A stretch of 64,000 nt of DNA. Origin: Bacillota bacterium (GTDB lineage Bacteria > Bacillota > Bacilli > Bacillales_A > Planococcaceae). Made by a program: the position numbers and the translations under genes. The first letter of the stretch is position 1; each line of letters begins with the position of its first letter. This document shows positions 17,696 to 25,640 of the stretch, piece by piece. The notes beneath the pieces are model-generated. The model was not told the DNA's origin. It ran no database searches and saw only the letters and a program-made list of their open reading frames with translations. The DNA is taken from contig JAEXYZ010000045.1 in the NCBI GenBank assembly GCA_023405135.1, positions 1 through 64,000 on the forward strand. The letters are read 5' to 3'.

Positions 17696-18079
17696 TCATG
17701 ATTTCTCTTTTAAAAGATCTCGAATTTCTTTTAATAATTCTTCTTTAGGATCTAATGTAGGTGTAGGTTCTTCTACAACCTCTTCTTTCTTTTTACGATT
17801 TAGCTTAGATATTAGTCGAAGTGCCATAAAAATAGAAAATGAAATAATTAAAAAGTCTATAATGGATTGTAAAAAGACACCAATTTTCAAATTGTCTTCA
17901 GGCCCGAACATTAAACTTTTTGTTAAATCAATTCCACCAGTAAGCATCCCGATGATTGGTAAAATAATATTTTCTACTAATGAGGTAACAATTTTCCCGA
18001 ATGCTCCTCCAATTACTACTGCTATTGCTAAATCTAGCACATTTCCTTTCATTGCAAATTGTTTAAAGTCTTTTAACAT
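17696..18079 (-). CDS. mscL: MscL, large-conductance mechanosensitive channel
   Basis: A 127-residue channel that opens under hypo-osmotic shock. The start MLKDFKQFAMKGNVLDLA and TM1 (AVVIGGAFGKIVTSLV) are the diagnostic MscL core. TM2 (IIDFLIISFSIFMALRLI) and a charged C-terminal bundle end in KEIRDLLKEKS. AAGGAG overlaps the upstream ATG at 18088 and is correctly spaced (9 nt) only for the ATG at 18079, which fixes the start. Length fits the family (about 130). It is upstream of metI on the same strand with no terminator between, so the two may be co-transcribed. Confidence 0.94.
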   Translation of the reverse strand: MLKDFKQFAMKGNVLDLAIAVVIGGAFGKIVTSLVENIILPIIGMLTGGIDLTKSLMFGPEDNLKIGVFLQSIIDFLIISFSIFMALRLISKLNRKKKEEVVEEPTPTLDPKEELLKEIRDLLKEKS

Positions 18080-18174
18080 AAGATTCATCTCCTTGCAGAA
18101 TTATATTAAATTAGTATAGATTGGTATTGTACAAATAATATGTTTTATTTTATCCAAATTATAGGTGGCGTTTT

Positions 18175-18876
18175 ATGGCAAAATCCAAAAAGAAATCAAA
18201 AAAACCTTTTATTAGTCCAGGAGTAAAGTTATTTTTAATCATTTTACTAATACCAGCGTCCATTACAATTTATTTTCTCTCATTTTTAACTTGGCAACAA
18301 TTAAAAAGTATTCCGCTTATAAGTGGGATTGTAAATAATGATTATGAGGAAATTCAAGCAGACTTTGATATCGTAATCCCTGAAGAATACATACCGATTT
18401 ATATTTCTGCCGGTGAAAAGTATGATGTTCCATGGACACTACTTGCTGCACATCACCGTGTTGAAACTAGATTTTCAACAATGAATACGTTAGTTTCCCC
18501 AGTAGGTGCAGAAGGTCATATGCAGTTTATGCCGTGTACATTTGTTGGTTGGAATCATCCTTCATGTGATGGTTTAGGAAAAGGGGAAATACCGGAATCA
18601 GAAAAAACAAATCCAGAAATTATAAAAAAGTTTGGTGGTTATGGTGTAGATGCCAATGGAGATGGTGTTGCGGATCCGTTTGATATAGAGGATGCTGTTT
18701 ACAGTGCAGCGAATTATTTATCTAAAGCTGGTGTATCAGATGGAGAACTGAAGAAAGCAATTTATAATTATAACCACAGCAATGAATATGTTGATGACAT
18801 CCTTTATTATTATCACTTATATACTGATGTAAGTGATGAGCTTGAACAATTCGTCCTTGCAAAATCAGAAAAGTAA
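18175..18876 (+). CDS. Membrane-anchored lytic transglycosylase
   Basis: A 233-residue, peptidoglycan-cleaving enzyme. A Lys-rich start precedes one membrane helix (about 18-38), so the catalytic domain faces the wall. The SLT core holds the catalytic Glu in HHRVETRFST, followed by SPVGAEGHMQFMPCTF. DANGDGVADPFD (about 160-171) is an EF-hand-like calcium loop common in this subgroup. The ending IYNYNHSNEYVDDILYYY is also family-typical. AGGTGGCG precedes the ATG. It is convergent with the GlsB-like gene across a shared terminator. Confidence 0.85.
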   Translation: MAKSKKKSKKPFISPGVKLFLIILLIPASITIYFLSFLTWQQLKSIPLISGIVNNDYEEIQADFDIVIPEEYIPIYISAGEKYDVPWTLLAAHHRVETRFSTMNTLVSPVGAEGHMQFMPCTFVGWNHPSCDGLGKGEIPESEKTNPEIIKKFGGYGVDANGDGVADPFDIEDAVYSAANYLSKAGVSDGELKKAIYNYNHSNEYVDDILYYYHLYTDVSDELEQFVLAKSEK

Positions 18877-18880
18877 ATAA

Positions 18881-18945
18881 AAAAGAACCGCCAAACTTTT
18901 AGAATCATGATACAGAAATGAATCTAAAAGTAAGGCAGTTCTTTT
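18881..18945. terminator. Bidirectional terminator
   Basis: AAAAGAACCGCC and AAACTTTTAGA on the left pair with TCTAAAAGT and GGCAGTTCTTTT on the right. A run of A on one side and T on the other suits both convergent genes. Confidence 0.8.
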
Positions 18946-18948
18946 AAA

Positions 18949-19215
18949 TTAACTTGAAGCTTTTCCTCTTCCCACTGAACGCATTATAATACTTACTATG
19001 AAAATTAATACAATTGCACCGAGTAGAGCAGGGAATACATAAAAATCAGCAACTTCCCAACCCCAGTTACCAAGGATTGCACTTCCAATCCATGAACCAA
19101 CGATACCTGCAATGATATTACCGATAATTCCACCTGGAACATCTCTACCTATAATGACTCCTGCAAGCCAACCAAGTACACCGCCGATTATTAAATACCA
19201 AATAAAGCTTATCAT
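18949..19215 (-). CDS. GlsB/YeaQ/YmgE-family small membrane protein
   Basis: An 88-residue protein with three transmembrane helices and the glycine-rich pattern GGVLGWLAGVIIG, then GGIIGNIIAGIVGSWIG, of the transglycosylase-associated / GlsB stress family. It is thought to act in envelope stress, mechanism unknown. AAAGGAG abuts a TTG at 19227 (no spacing) and is 12 nt from the ATG at 19215, so I choose the ATG. It is convergent with the lytic transglycosylase; the old family name 'transglycosylase-associated' is not evidence that they interact. Confidence 0.82.
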   Translation of the reverse strand: MISFIWYLIIGGVLGWLAGVIIGRDVPGGIIGNIIAGIVGSWIGSAILGNWGWEVADFYVFPALLGAIVLIFIVSIIMRSVGRGKASS

Positions 19216-19459
19216 ACTTTGTGCCAACTCCTTTTTTTTACGCTAGCCAGTAATTTGTAAGTCAATATTAAAGGCTACATTGCTTTAGTTCACATACTTA
19301 ATATGCTCCGATTTGTAAACATCAATGCATGAAAAAACTGTCTAAAATGAAAAATAAAAATAAAATATTCACAAAATGTTCAAATTATTTTGCAATTTTC
19401 GAAAAAACGTCATATAATTGACACCAGAAATACAAAATTTAATTTATGAGGTGGTTTGT

Positions 19460-19582
19460 ATGGATAAAATGGTAATGAAAAAACTTAATCGACAAGGCTT
19501 AATATTTGCAGTTTTACACACAGTCATACTTCTAAACCTCACAGTTGATCTTTTTGAACTAAATAAATTTATTAATTTATAA
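19460..19582 (+). CDS. Forty-residue hydrophobic small protein
   Basis: An ORF starting MDKMVMKKLNRQ, followed by a single predicted membrane helix (LIFAVLHTVILLNLTVDLF) and a short tail. GAGGTGG lies 5 nt before the ATG at 19460 and a strong terminator follows 31 nt after the stop. A ribosome site, ORF and terminator together support a real gene despite its size. I do not recognise the family. The sequence between 19228 and 19459 is AT-rich with no other feature I can support. Confidence 0.6.
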   Translation: MDKMVMKKLNRQGLIFAVLHTVILLNLTVDLFELNKFINL

Positions 19583-19613
19583 TTCAAAATAAAAACTAGC
19601 GCTCAGCTAGGCT

Positions 19614-19657
19614 AAAAAGTGTAGGCAAAGTAAAAAAATACTTTGTCTACACTTTTT
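19614..19657 (+). terminator. Strong terminator after the 40-residue ORF
   Basis: AAAAAGTGTAGGCAAAGTA (19614-19632) and TACTTTGTCTACACTTTTT (19639-19657) form a stem of about 19 bp with one mismatch, ending in T residues. Confidence 0.9.
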
Positions 19658-19801
19658 AATATTTAGAAACATTTTGAACAACATAAATTAGAAAGGTAAA
19701 AACAATAAGAAGAACTCCAGAAACAGATAATAAGGATAACGTGAAAAAGTACTAAAAGGAAATACATACTTTAGCTTAGTAATAGCAGGAATTGATGGAG
19801 T
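19656..19801 (-). pseudogene. Possible C-terminal remnant of an ABC-2 permease
   Basis: On the minus strand, TPSIPAITKLKYVFPFSTF is followed in a shifted frame by LLSVSGVLLIVFTFLIYVV and a stop at 19656-19658. A loop and then a closing membrane helix resemble the end of an ABC-2 type permease. No start or ribosome site is present. It may be a chance AT-rich pattern. Confidence 0.3.
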
Positions 19802-19927
19802 ACAGAATTAACATAAAGGGATAATTATGTAACATTTTCATGATAATTAATTTTATAAAATTTTAGTGATTTATGTAGTAGCTAATAGATGTTTTCTTCA
19901 ACAATAAACGAAAGTTGGAATTCGAAA

Positions 19928-19942
19928 AATTTTCAAATAAAT
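19928..19942 (+). promoter_or_regulatory. CodY-box-like sequence upstream of ilvD
   Basis: AATTTTCAAATAAAT differs at three positions from the CodY consensus AATTTTCWGAAAATT. It lies about 100 nt before the -35 box. CodY control of ilv-leu genes is established in Bacillus; this particular site is weak and could be chance in AT-rich DNA. Confidence 0.3.
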
Positions 19943-20037
19943 TAATTTAAATAGAAAATTGCTTACTATATTAAGAGTGAAAACGATTACATCGAAGTTC
20001 GATTTTTTAAAATTGTGCAAATAATTAAAAAATACTG

Positions 20038-20067
20038 TTGACGTGATTACCTTTTTTGTACTATGAT
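20038..20067 (+). promoter_or_regulatory. Sigma-A-type promoter of the ilv-leu operon
   Basis: TTGACG (20038-20043), an 18-nt spacer and TATGAT (20062-20067). The leader to the ilvD ATG is then about 120 nt, too short for a T-box. Confidence 0.65.
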
Positions 20068-20083
20068 AACAACAATTTAATAC

Positions 20084-20103
20084 GTTCGCATTTACAAGCG
20101 AAC
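20084..20103 (+). promoter_or_regulatory. Palindrome at the start of the ilvD leader
   Basis: GTTCGC (20084-20089) and GCGAAC (20098-20103) flank an 8-nt spacer, about 10 nt after the predicted transcription start. It could be an operator or a 5' stabilising hairpin; no T-run follows, so it is not a terminator. Confidence 0.4.
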
Positions 20104-20192
20104 ACAATCACGTAACTTGCTTAAGTGGTTATATTGAAAAGAATCTACTTTTTGTATGATATTGTAGTAGTGAACTGAGGGGCGTTTCAATT

Positions 20193-21863
20193 ATGAGAAG
20201 TGATATGATTAAAGTAGGAGTTGATCGTGCTCCTCACCGTAGTCTTCTTTATGCTACGGGGAAAGTAAAAGCTAAGGATTTAGGGAAACCGTTTATCGGT
20301 GTATGTAATTCATATATCGATATAATTCCAGGACATGTGCATTTACGTGAATTTGCAGACGTTGTAAAAGAAGCAATTATTGAAGCAGGCGGTATACCTT
20401 TTGAATTCAACACAATTGGCGTTGATGATGGTATTGCGATGGGGCATATTGGAATGCGTTATTCACTACCTAGCCGAGAGCTTATTGCAGATTCTGCAGA
20501 AACAGTAATTAATGCCCATTGGTTTGATGGTGTATTTTACATTCCTAACTGTGACAAAATAACACCGGGAATGCTTATGGCAGCTGTTCGTACAAACGTT
20601 CCTTCCATCTTTGTATCAGGTGGACCAATGGAAGCTGGAACATCATCTTCAGGTAAACAATTATCATTAACATCTGTATTTGAAGGTGTAGGTGCCTATA
20701 AATCTGGTAATATGACAGAAGAAGAATTTAAAGATATAGAAAACAATGCATGTCCAACATGTGGTTCTTGCTCAGGAATGTTCACGGCAAACTCGATGAA
20801 CTGTTTAATGGAAATGTTAGGTGTAGCACTTCCGGGTAATGGTACAATCGTTGCAACGAGTGAACAACGTCACGAATTAATTCGTGAGGCAGCTAAGCAA
20901 TTAGTCAGAATGATTGAAGAAGATATTAAACCTCGTGATATTATTACGAAAGAGGCAATTGATGATGCATTTGCATTAGATATGGCAATGGGAGGATCTA
21001 CTAATACAGTTCTTCACACTTTAGCGATTGCAAATGAAGCTGATATTGACTACAAATTAGAAGACATTAATAAAGTTGCAGCTCGTGTACCTTATTTAGC
21101 TAAAATTATGCCAGCTTCAGATATTTCAATGGATGATATAAATAAAGCTGGTGGGGTAAGTGCTATTATTAATGAATTAACTAAAATTCCAGGTGCAATT
21201 CACCCAGATCGAATTACTGTCGCTGGTAAGACGATGGGTGAGCTTGTAAAAGATTATAAAATAACGAATGATAAAGTAATTCGTACGAAAGATAATCCAT
21301 ATAGCCCGGTTGGGGGATTATCAGTATTATTCGGAAACATTGCTCCAGAAGGATCAGTTATTAAAGTTGGTGCTGTTGATCCTTCAATTAAAACATTTGT
21401 AGGGGAGGCAATTGTATTTAATTCTCAAGATGAAGCACAAGCAGCAATTGATGATGGCACTGTAAAAGAAGGTCACGTAGTAGTCATTCGTTATGAAGGA
21501 CCAAAAGGCGGACCAGGTATGCCAGAAATGCTTGCGCCAACATCGGCTATTATGGGTCGAGGATTAGGTACAAAAGTAGCTTTAATTACTGATGGTCGTT
21601 TTAGTGGAGCATCTCGCGGTATTTCGATTGGACATATCTCACCCGAAGCTGCAGAGGGAGGTCCAATTGCTTTAATCGAAAATGGTGATACAATTGTTAT
21701 TGATTTACCAAACAGAACAATTAATCTAGAAGTATCTGATGAAGTATTAAATAAACGACGCGAAAATTTAAAACCATTCGAACCGAAAATTAAACATGGA
21801 TGGTTAGCAAGATATTCAAAACTTGTAACAAACGCTTCTAAAGGCGGAGTTATGAAAATATAA
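20193..21863 (+). CDS. ilvD: Dihydroxy-acid dehydratase
   Basis: A 556-residue iron-sulfur enzyme that dehydrates dihydroxy-isovalerate and dihydroxy-methylvalerate to the keto acids leading to valine, leucine and isoleucine. Cluster and active-site cysteines lie in GVCNSYIDIIPGHVHL, YIPNCDKITPGM and CPTCGSCSGMFTANSMNC. The C-terminal GGPGMPEMLAPTSAIMG and TDGRFSGASRG are family hallmarks. TGAGGGGCG precedes the ATG. It opens the ilv-leu operon but lies upstream of the T-box, so its promoter at 20038 escapes that control. Confidence 0.96.
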   Translation: MRSDMIKVGVDRAPHRSLLYATGKVKAKDLGKPFIGVCNSYIDIIPGHVHLREFADVVKEAIIEAGGIPFEFNTIGVDDGIAMGHIGMRYSLPSRELIADSAETVINAHWFDGVFYIPNCDKITPGMLMAAVRTNVPSIFVSGGPMEAGTSSSGKQLSLTSVFEGVGAYKSGNMTEEEFKDIENNACPTCGSCSGMFTANSMNCLMEMLGVALPGNGTIVATSEQRHELIREAAKQLVRMIEEDIKPRDIITKEAIDDAFALDMAMGGSTNTVLHTLAIANEADIDYKLEDINKVAARVPYLAKIMPASDISMDDINKAGGVSAIINELTKIPGAIHPDRITVAGKTMGELVKDYKITNDKVIRTKDNPYSPVGGLSVLFGNIAPEGSVIKVGAVDPSIKTFVGEAIVFNSQDEAQAAIDDGTVKEGHVVVIRYEGPKGGPGMPEMLAPTSAIMGRGLGTKVALITDGRFSGASRGISIGHISPEAAEGGPIALIENGDTIVIDLPNRTINLEVSDEVLNKRRENLKPFEPKIKHGWLARYSKLVTNASKGGVMKI

Positions 21864-21902
21864 TTATTTCCATGAGTGTTAAAAGGAAAATATAATAATT
21901 AA

Positions 21903-22250
21903 TTCGATGATGAGGTTAAAGGGTATAGAGCATTGTATCTACCAGAGAGTCGGTGTTGCTGGAAGCCGACGATACAACTATACCTGACATCCCCTCGGAG
22001 TGAGCTATTAAACGCTATTTGCAATTAGATAGCTCCGGGCATACTACGAAATGCTCGTTATTAATGAATAGTGTATTCATCTTGTTGCACATAGAATATT
22101 CAGATTTTTATAAATGTTCTATGTAGATGAATAATTCCCGCTATTCCGGAGGTAGCTTATGCTACGAACAAGGGTGGTACCATGAAAGTCTTTTTCATCC
22201 CTATGCAAAGGTTTTCTTTGCGTTGGAGAAAAAGGCTTTTTTATTTTTTT
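21903..22250 (+). ncRNA. T-box leader regulating ilvB and downstream ilv-leu genes
   Basis: A tRNA-sensing leader in the 410-nt gap between ilvD and ilvB. GGTATAG near 21919 pairs with CTATACC (21978-21984), forming Stem I with an AGAGAG S-turn-like segment and GGTGTTGCTGGAAG inside. The T-box proper AAGGGTGGTACC is at 22170-22181. The variable base is T (GGTACC), which pairs with a tRNA ending in discriminator A, as tRNA-Ile and tRNA-Leu do. The best specifier codon candidate is ATC (Ile) at 21989-21991; GAC in the adjacent register would not fit the discriminator. The terminator arm is 22188-22235. A TATAAT at 21891-21896 may be an internal promoter. Confidence 0.88.
22188..22247 (+). terminator. 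T-box terminator hairpin before ilvB
   Basis: GTCTTTTTC and ATGCAAAG on the left pair with CTTTGCGT and GAGAAAAAGGC on the right, followed by TTTTTTATTTTTTT. It is mutually exclusive with the antiterminator formed by AAGGGTGGTACC. Confidence 0.85.
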
Positions 22251-22273
22251 ATAAAAAAGGGAGGAGTAAACAA

Positions 22274-24037
22274 ATGACTGCCAATGTATCAACAAATGAA
22301 AAAATAGATGCAAGTCAAGAACAGCAGACTGAAGAAAAAAATAAGCCAAGAAACGGTGCAGAACTTTTAATTCAAGCACTTCATGAACAAGATGTTGATA
22401 TTGTCTTTGGTTATCCTGGTGGTGCAGTACTTCATCTTTATGATGCAATGTATAGAAATCCAATTCGACACATTTTAACTCGGCATGAACAAGGAGCAAT
22501 TCACGCAGCAGAAGGGTACGCCCGAGTTTTAAATAAACCCGGGGTAGTAATCGCAACTTCTGGACCTGGTGCAACGAATTTAGTAACCGGAATTGCAGAT
22601 GCAATGATTGATTCTATTCCACTAGTAATTTTTACTGGTCAAGTAGCGACATCTGTTATTGGATCTGATGCTTTCCAAGAAGCAGATGTAATGGGAATTA
22701 CAACACCTATTACAAAACATAATTATCAAGTTCAGGATGTTAATGATATTCCTCGAATTGTCAAAGAGGCATTTCATATCGCAAATAGCGGGCGTAAAGG
22801 CCCTGTATTAATTGACTTCCCGAAAAATATTTCTGCTTCAATCTTTGATGAGGAAATCGTTGAAGCAAATCGTAATGAAGAAATTTATTTACCGGGGTAT
22901 CAGCCAAACTACAAACCGAACTATTTGCAAATTCAAAAAGCAATTCAAGCAATTAGTGAAGCTAAAAAGCCTCTTATTTTAGCAGGGGCAGGGGTTCTTT
23001 TCGCTGAAGCACGTGAAGAATTAACTGAATTTGTAGAAAAGTACAAAATTCCAGTTGTTAATACATTATTAGGATTAGGCAGCATTCATGGAGAACATTC
23101 GTTAAATTACGGAATGGCAGGAATGCATGGTGCTGTAGTTGCAAATGATGCAATTCAAAACGCAGATTTACTTATTAATATCGGTGCACGTTTTGATGAC
23201 CGTTTAACTGGTGATACAAGACTATTTGCGCCAAATGCAACGATTATTCATATTGATATTGACCCAGCAGAAATTGGAAAAAACATTCCAACAGATATCC
23301 CGATTGTTGCAGATGCAAAAGAAGCCTTAAAAGCATTACTTAAAAAAGAATTCCAAGCACCAGATACAGTAGAGTGGATTGATTATTTAAATCAAAAACA
23401 AAATGACTATCCATATTGGTACGTGGAAGATGGCCAAGAAATATTACCGCAACAAGCTATCCAAATGATTCATACGATTACAAATGGGGATGCAATTGTT
23501 ACGACTGACGTTGGTCAGCACCAAATGTGGGTTGCACAATATTATCGTCAAAATCATGGTCATCAATGGGTAACTTCAGGTGGTCTCGGCACTATGGGCT
23601 TCGGCTTCCCAGCAGCAATTGGTGCACAATTTGCCAAACCTGATAAAAAAGTAGTAGCAATTTGTGGGGATGCTGGATTCCAAATGACGACTCAGGAGTT
23701 AGCTCTTTTAAAAGAATTTAATTTACCAGTTAAAGTAGTTATTTTAAATAACAGTGCTTTAGGTATGGTTCGTCAATGGCAAGAGTTGTTCTATGAAAGT
23801 CGCTATTCACAATCTCTTATGCCTGTACAGCCTGATTTTGTAAAACTTGCAGATGCTTATGGTCTAAAAGGTTATAGAATCAATACCCTTGATGAAGCTG
23901 GAGCTATATTTGAAGAAGCTTTAAATTCAGATGAACCAGTTTTAATTGATTGTCGTGTTAAACAACTTGAAAATGTTTATCCGATGGTCGCTGCTGGTAA
24001 AGCACTACATGAAATGATTGGGGTGAAAAAACTTTGA
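22274..24037 (+). CDS. ilvB: Acetolactate synthase, large catalytic subunit
   Basis: A 587-residue thiamine diphosphate enzyme that condenses two pyruvates, or pyruvate and 2-oxobutyrate, in branched-chain amino acid synthesis. The activating Glu is in TRHEQGAIHAAEG. FAD-binding and middle domains follow, and the TPP/Mg motif is GDAGFQMTTQELALLKEF with NNSALGMVRQWQ after it. GGGAGGAG 7 nt before the ATG at 22274 fixes the start, immediately after the T-box terminator. The open frame upstream only reads through the leader. Its TGA overlaps the TTG start of ilvH by 4 nt, coupling the two subunits. Confidence 0.96.
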   Translation: MTANVSTNEKIDASQEQQTEEKNKPRNGAELLIQALHEQDVDIVFGYPGGAVLHLYDAMYRNPIRHILTRHEQGAIHAAEGYARVLNKPGVVIATSGPGATNLVTGIADAMIDSIPLVIFTGQVATSVIGSDAFQEADVMGITTPITKHNYQVQDVNDIPRIVKEAFHIANSGRKGPVLIDFPKNISASIFDEEIVEANRNEEIYLPGYQPNYKPNYLQIQKAIQAISEAKKPLILAGAGVLFAEAREELTEFVEKYKIPVVNTLLGLGSIHGEHSLNYGMAGMHGAVVANDAIQNADLLINIGARFDDRLTGDTRLFAPNATIIHIDIDPAEIGKNIPTDIPIVADAKEALKALLKKEFQAPDTVEWIDYLNQKQNDYPYWYVEDGQEILPQQAIQMIHTITNGDAIVTTDVGQHQMWVAQYYRQNHGHQWVTSGGLGTMGFGFPAAIGAQFAKPDKKVVAICGDAGFQMTTQELALLKEFNLPVKVVILNNSALGMVRQWQELFYESRYSQSLMPVQPDFVKLADAYGLKGYRINTLDEAGAIFEEALNSDEPVLIDCRVKQLENVYPMVAAGKALHEMIGVKKL

Positions 24038-24549
24038 AACGTGTAATCACAGTATCCGTAATTAATCAAAGCGGCGTTTTAAACCGAGTTACAGGTCTAT
24101 TAATGAAACGTCAATTTAATATTGAGTCCATTACAGTCGGACATTCAGAACAACAGAATATTTCTAAAATGACCTTCGTTGTGAATGTTGAAGATGAAGT
24201 AAAACTCGAACAATTAATTAAGCAATTATCGAAACAAATCGATGTTTTAAAAGTAAATGACATTACTGAAAAATCGATTGTTTTAAGGGAGCTGGCACTT
24301 ATAAAAGTTGTATCGCCAGCTAACTTAAGACTTGAAATGAATGCAATCGTTGAACCTTTCCGCCCACAAATCATCGACACGTCTAAAAATGTTGTCACGT
24401 ATCAAGTGGTTGGTCATCCTGATAAAATCGATGCATTTATCGAGCTTATTCGACCTTATGGTATTAAAGAATTAACACGCACAGGCGTAACAGCAACAGT
24501 TCGTGAATCACAGCGTACTGAAACTCCACAACTTTCTATTCTTAAGTAA
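24034..24549 (+). CDS. ilvH: Acetolactate synthase, small regulatory subunit
   Basis: A 171-residue regulatory partner of IlvB. An N-terminal ACT domain (about 4-75; SVINQSGVLNRVTGLLMKR with VTVGH-like core) binds valine for feedback inhibition, followed by the C-terminal IlvH domain (about 85-160). The length is normal. It starts at a TTG overlapping the ilvB stop (TTGA), with GGGGTGAA upstream. ACT and C-terminal domains appear intact, so normal valine sensitivity is expected. Confidence 0.94.
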   Translation: MKRVITVSVINQSGVLNRVTGLLMKRQFNIESITVGHSEQQNISKMTFVVNVEDEVKLEQLIKQLSKQIDVLKVNDITEKSIVLRELALIKVVSPANLRLEMNAIVEPFRPQIIDTSKNVVTYQVVGHPDKIDAFIELIRPYGIKELTRTGVTATVRESQRTETPQLSILK

Positions 24550-24626
24550 GTTTTTCTTACTTGATAGTTAGTATATATAAGCTTTTAAGCAAACAAAAAA
24601 CATCAAATTTTAGGGGGATTATTAAA

Positions 24627-25640
24627 ATGGCAAAAATGTATTATCAAAACGAAATTAACGAGGCAGTATTAAAAGAAAAGAAAATTGCAATCATCGGTTA
24701 TGGTTCACAAGGTCATGCTCATGCACAAAACTTAAAAGAATCTGGTTTTGACGTAGTAGTTGGTGTGCGTCCTGGTAAATCATTTGATCAAGCAAAAGAA
24801 GATGGTTTAGATGTTAAAACTGTAGCTGAAGCTGCTGCTGAAGCGGATATTATCCAAATCTTACTTCCAGACGAAAGACAAAAACAAGTTTATGAGGAAG
24901 AAATTGCACCAAATTTACAACCAGGAAATGCATTAATGTTTGCACATGGTTTCAACATTAACTTCGGTCAAATCGTACCTCCAGCAGATGTTGATGTATT
25001 CTTAGTAGCTCCAAAAGGTCCTGGTCATTTAGTTCGTCGTACGTACGTACAAGGCGCTGGTGTACCTGCATTATTTGCAATCTACCAAGATGCTACTGGT
25101 GAAGCACGTGATCTAGCACTTGCTTACGGTAAAGGAATTGGTGCTGCTCGCGCTGGTATGCTTGAAACAACATTTAAAGAAGAAACTGAAACTGACCTAT
25201 TCGGTGAGCAAGCAGTTCTTTGTGGTGGTACAACTCAATTAGTTAAATACGGCTTTGAAACATTAGTTGAAGCTGGTTACCAACCAGAACTTGCTTATTT
25301 CGAAACGCTTCATGAGTTAAAATTAATCGTTGATTTAATGTACGAAGGCGGAATGGCTACAATGCGCTATTCAGTATCTGATACAGCTGAATGGGGAGAT
25401 TATGTATCTGGTCCACGTATTATCGACGAATCAGTTAAAGCACGTATGAAAGACGTATTAACAGATATTCAAAATGGTACATTTGCAAAAGATTGGATTA
25501 AAGAAAACGAAACAAATCGTCCACGTTACAGCCAATACAAACAAGCGGGTGCTGATCACCAAATCGAACAAGTTGGTGCGAAATTACGTGAAATGATGCC
25601 GTTCATTAATGAAGGCAAGAGACAAGTGGTGATTAAGTAG
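24627..25640 (+). CDS. ilvC: Ketol-acid reductoisomerase
   Basis: A 337-residue NADPH- and magnesium-dependent enzyme that isomerises and reduces acetolactate or acetohydroxybutyrate. The nucleotide-binding GYGSQGHAHAQNLKESG, catalytic MFAHGFNI and PKGPGHLVR, and the metal/Glu segment ETETDLFGEQAVL are all present. This is the short class I form. GGGGGATT precedes the ATG at 24627; 22 extra upstream codons in the frame lack a ribosome site. Codon use is strongly biased, suggesting high expression. Its TAG overlaps the GTG start of leuA by one base. Confidence 0.96.
   Translation: MAKMYYQNEINEAVLKEKKIAIIGYGSQGHAHAQNLKESGFDVVVGVRPGKSFDQAKEDGLDVKTVAEAAAEADIIQILLPDERQKQVYEEEIAPNLQPGNALMFAHGFNINFGQIVPPADVDVFLVAPKGPGHLVRRTYVQGAGVPALFAIYQDATGEARDLALAYGKGIGAARAGMLETTFKEETETDLFGEQAVLCGGTTQLVKYGFETLVEAGYQPELAYFETLHELKLIVDLMYEGGMATMRYSVSDTAEWGDYVSGPRIIDESVKARMKDVLTDIQNGTFAKDWIKENETNRPRYSQYKQAGADHQIEQVGAKLREMMPFINEGKRQVVIK

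Noticed and set aside
20038..20192. T-box or riboswitch before ilvD
   Set aside because: The leader after the promoter is about 120 nt and lacks AGGGTGG; only a small palindrome is present.
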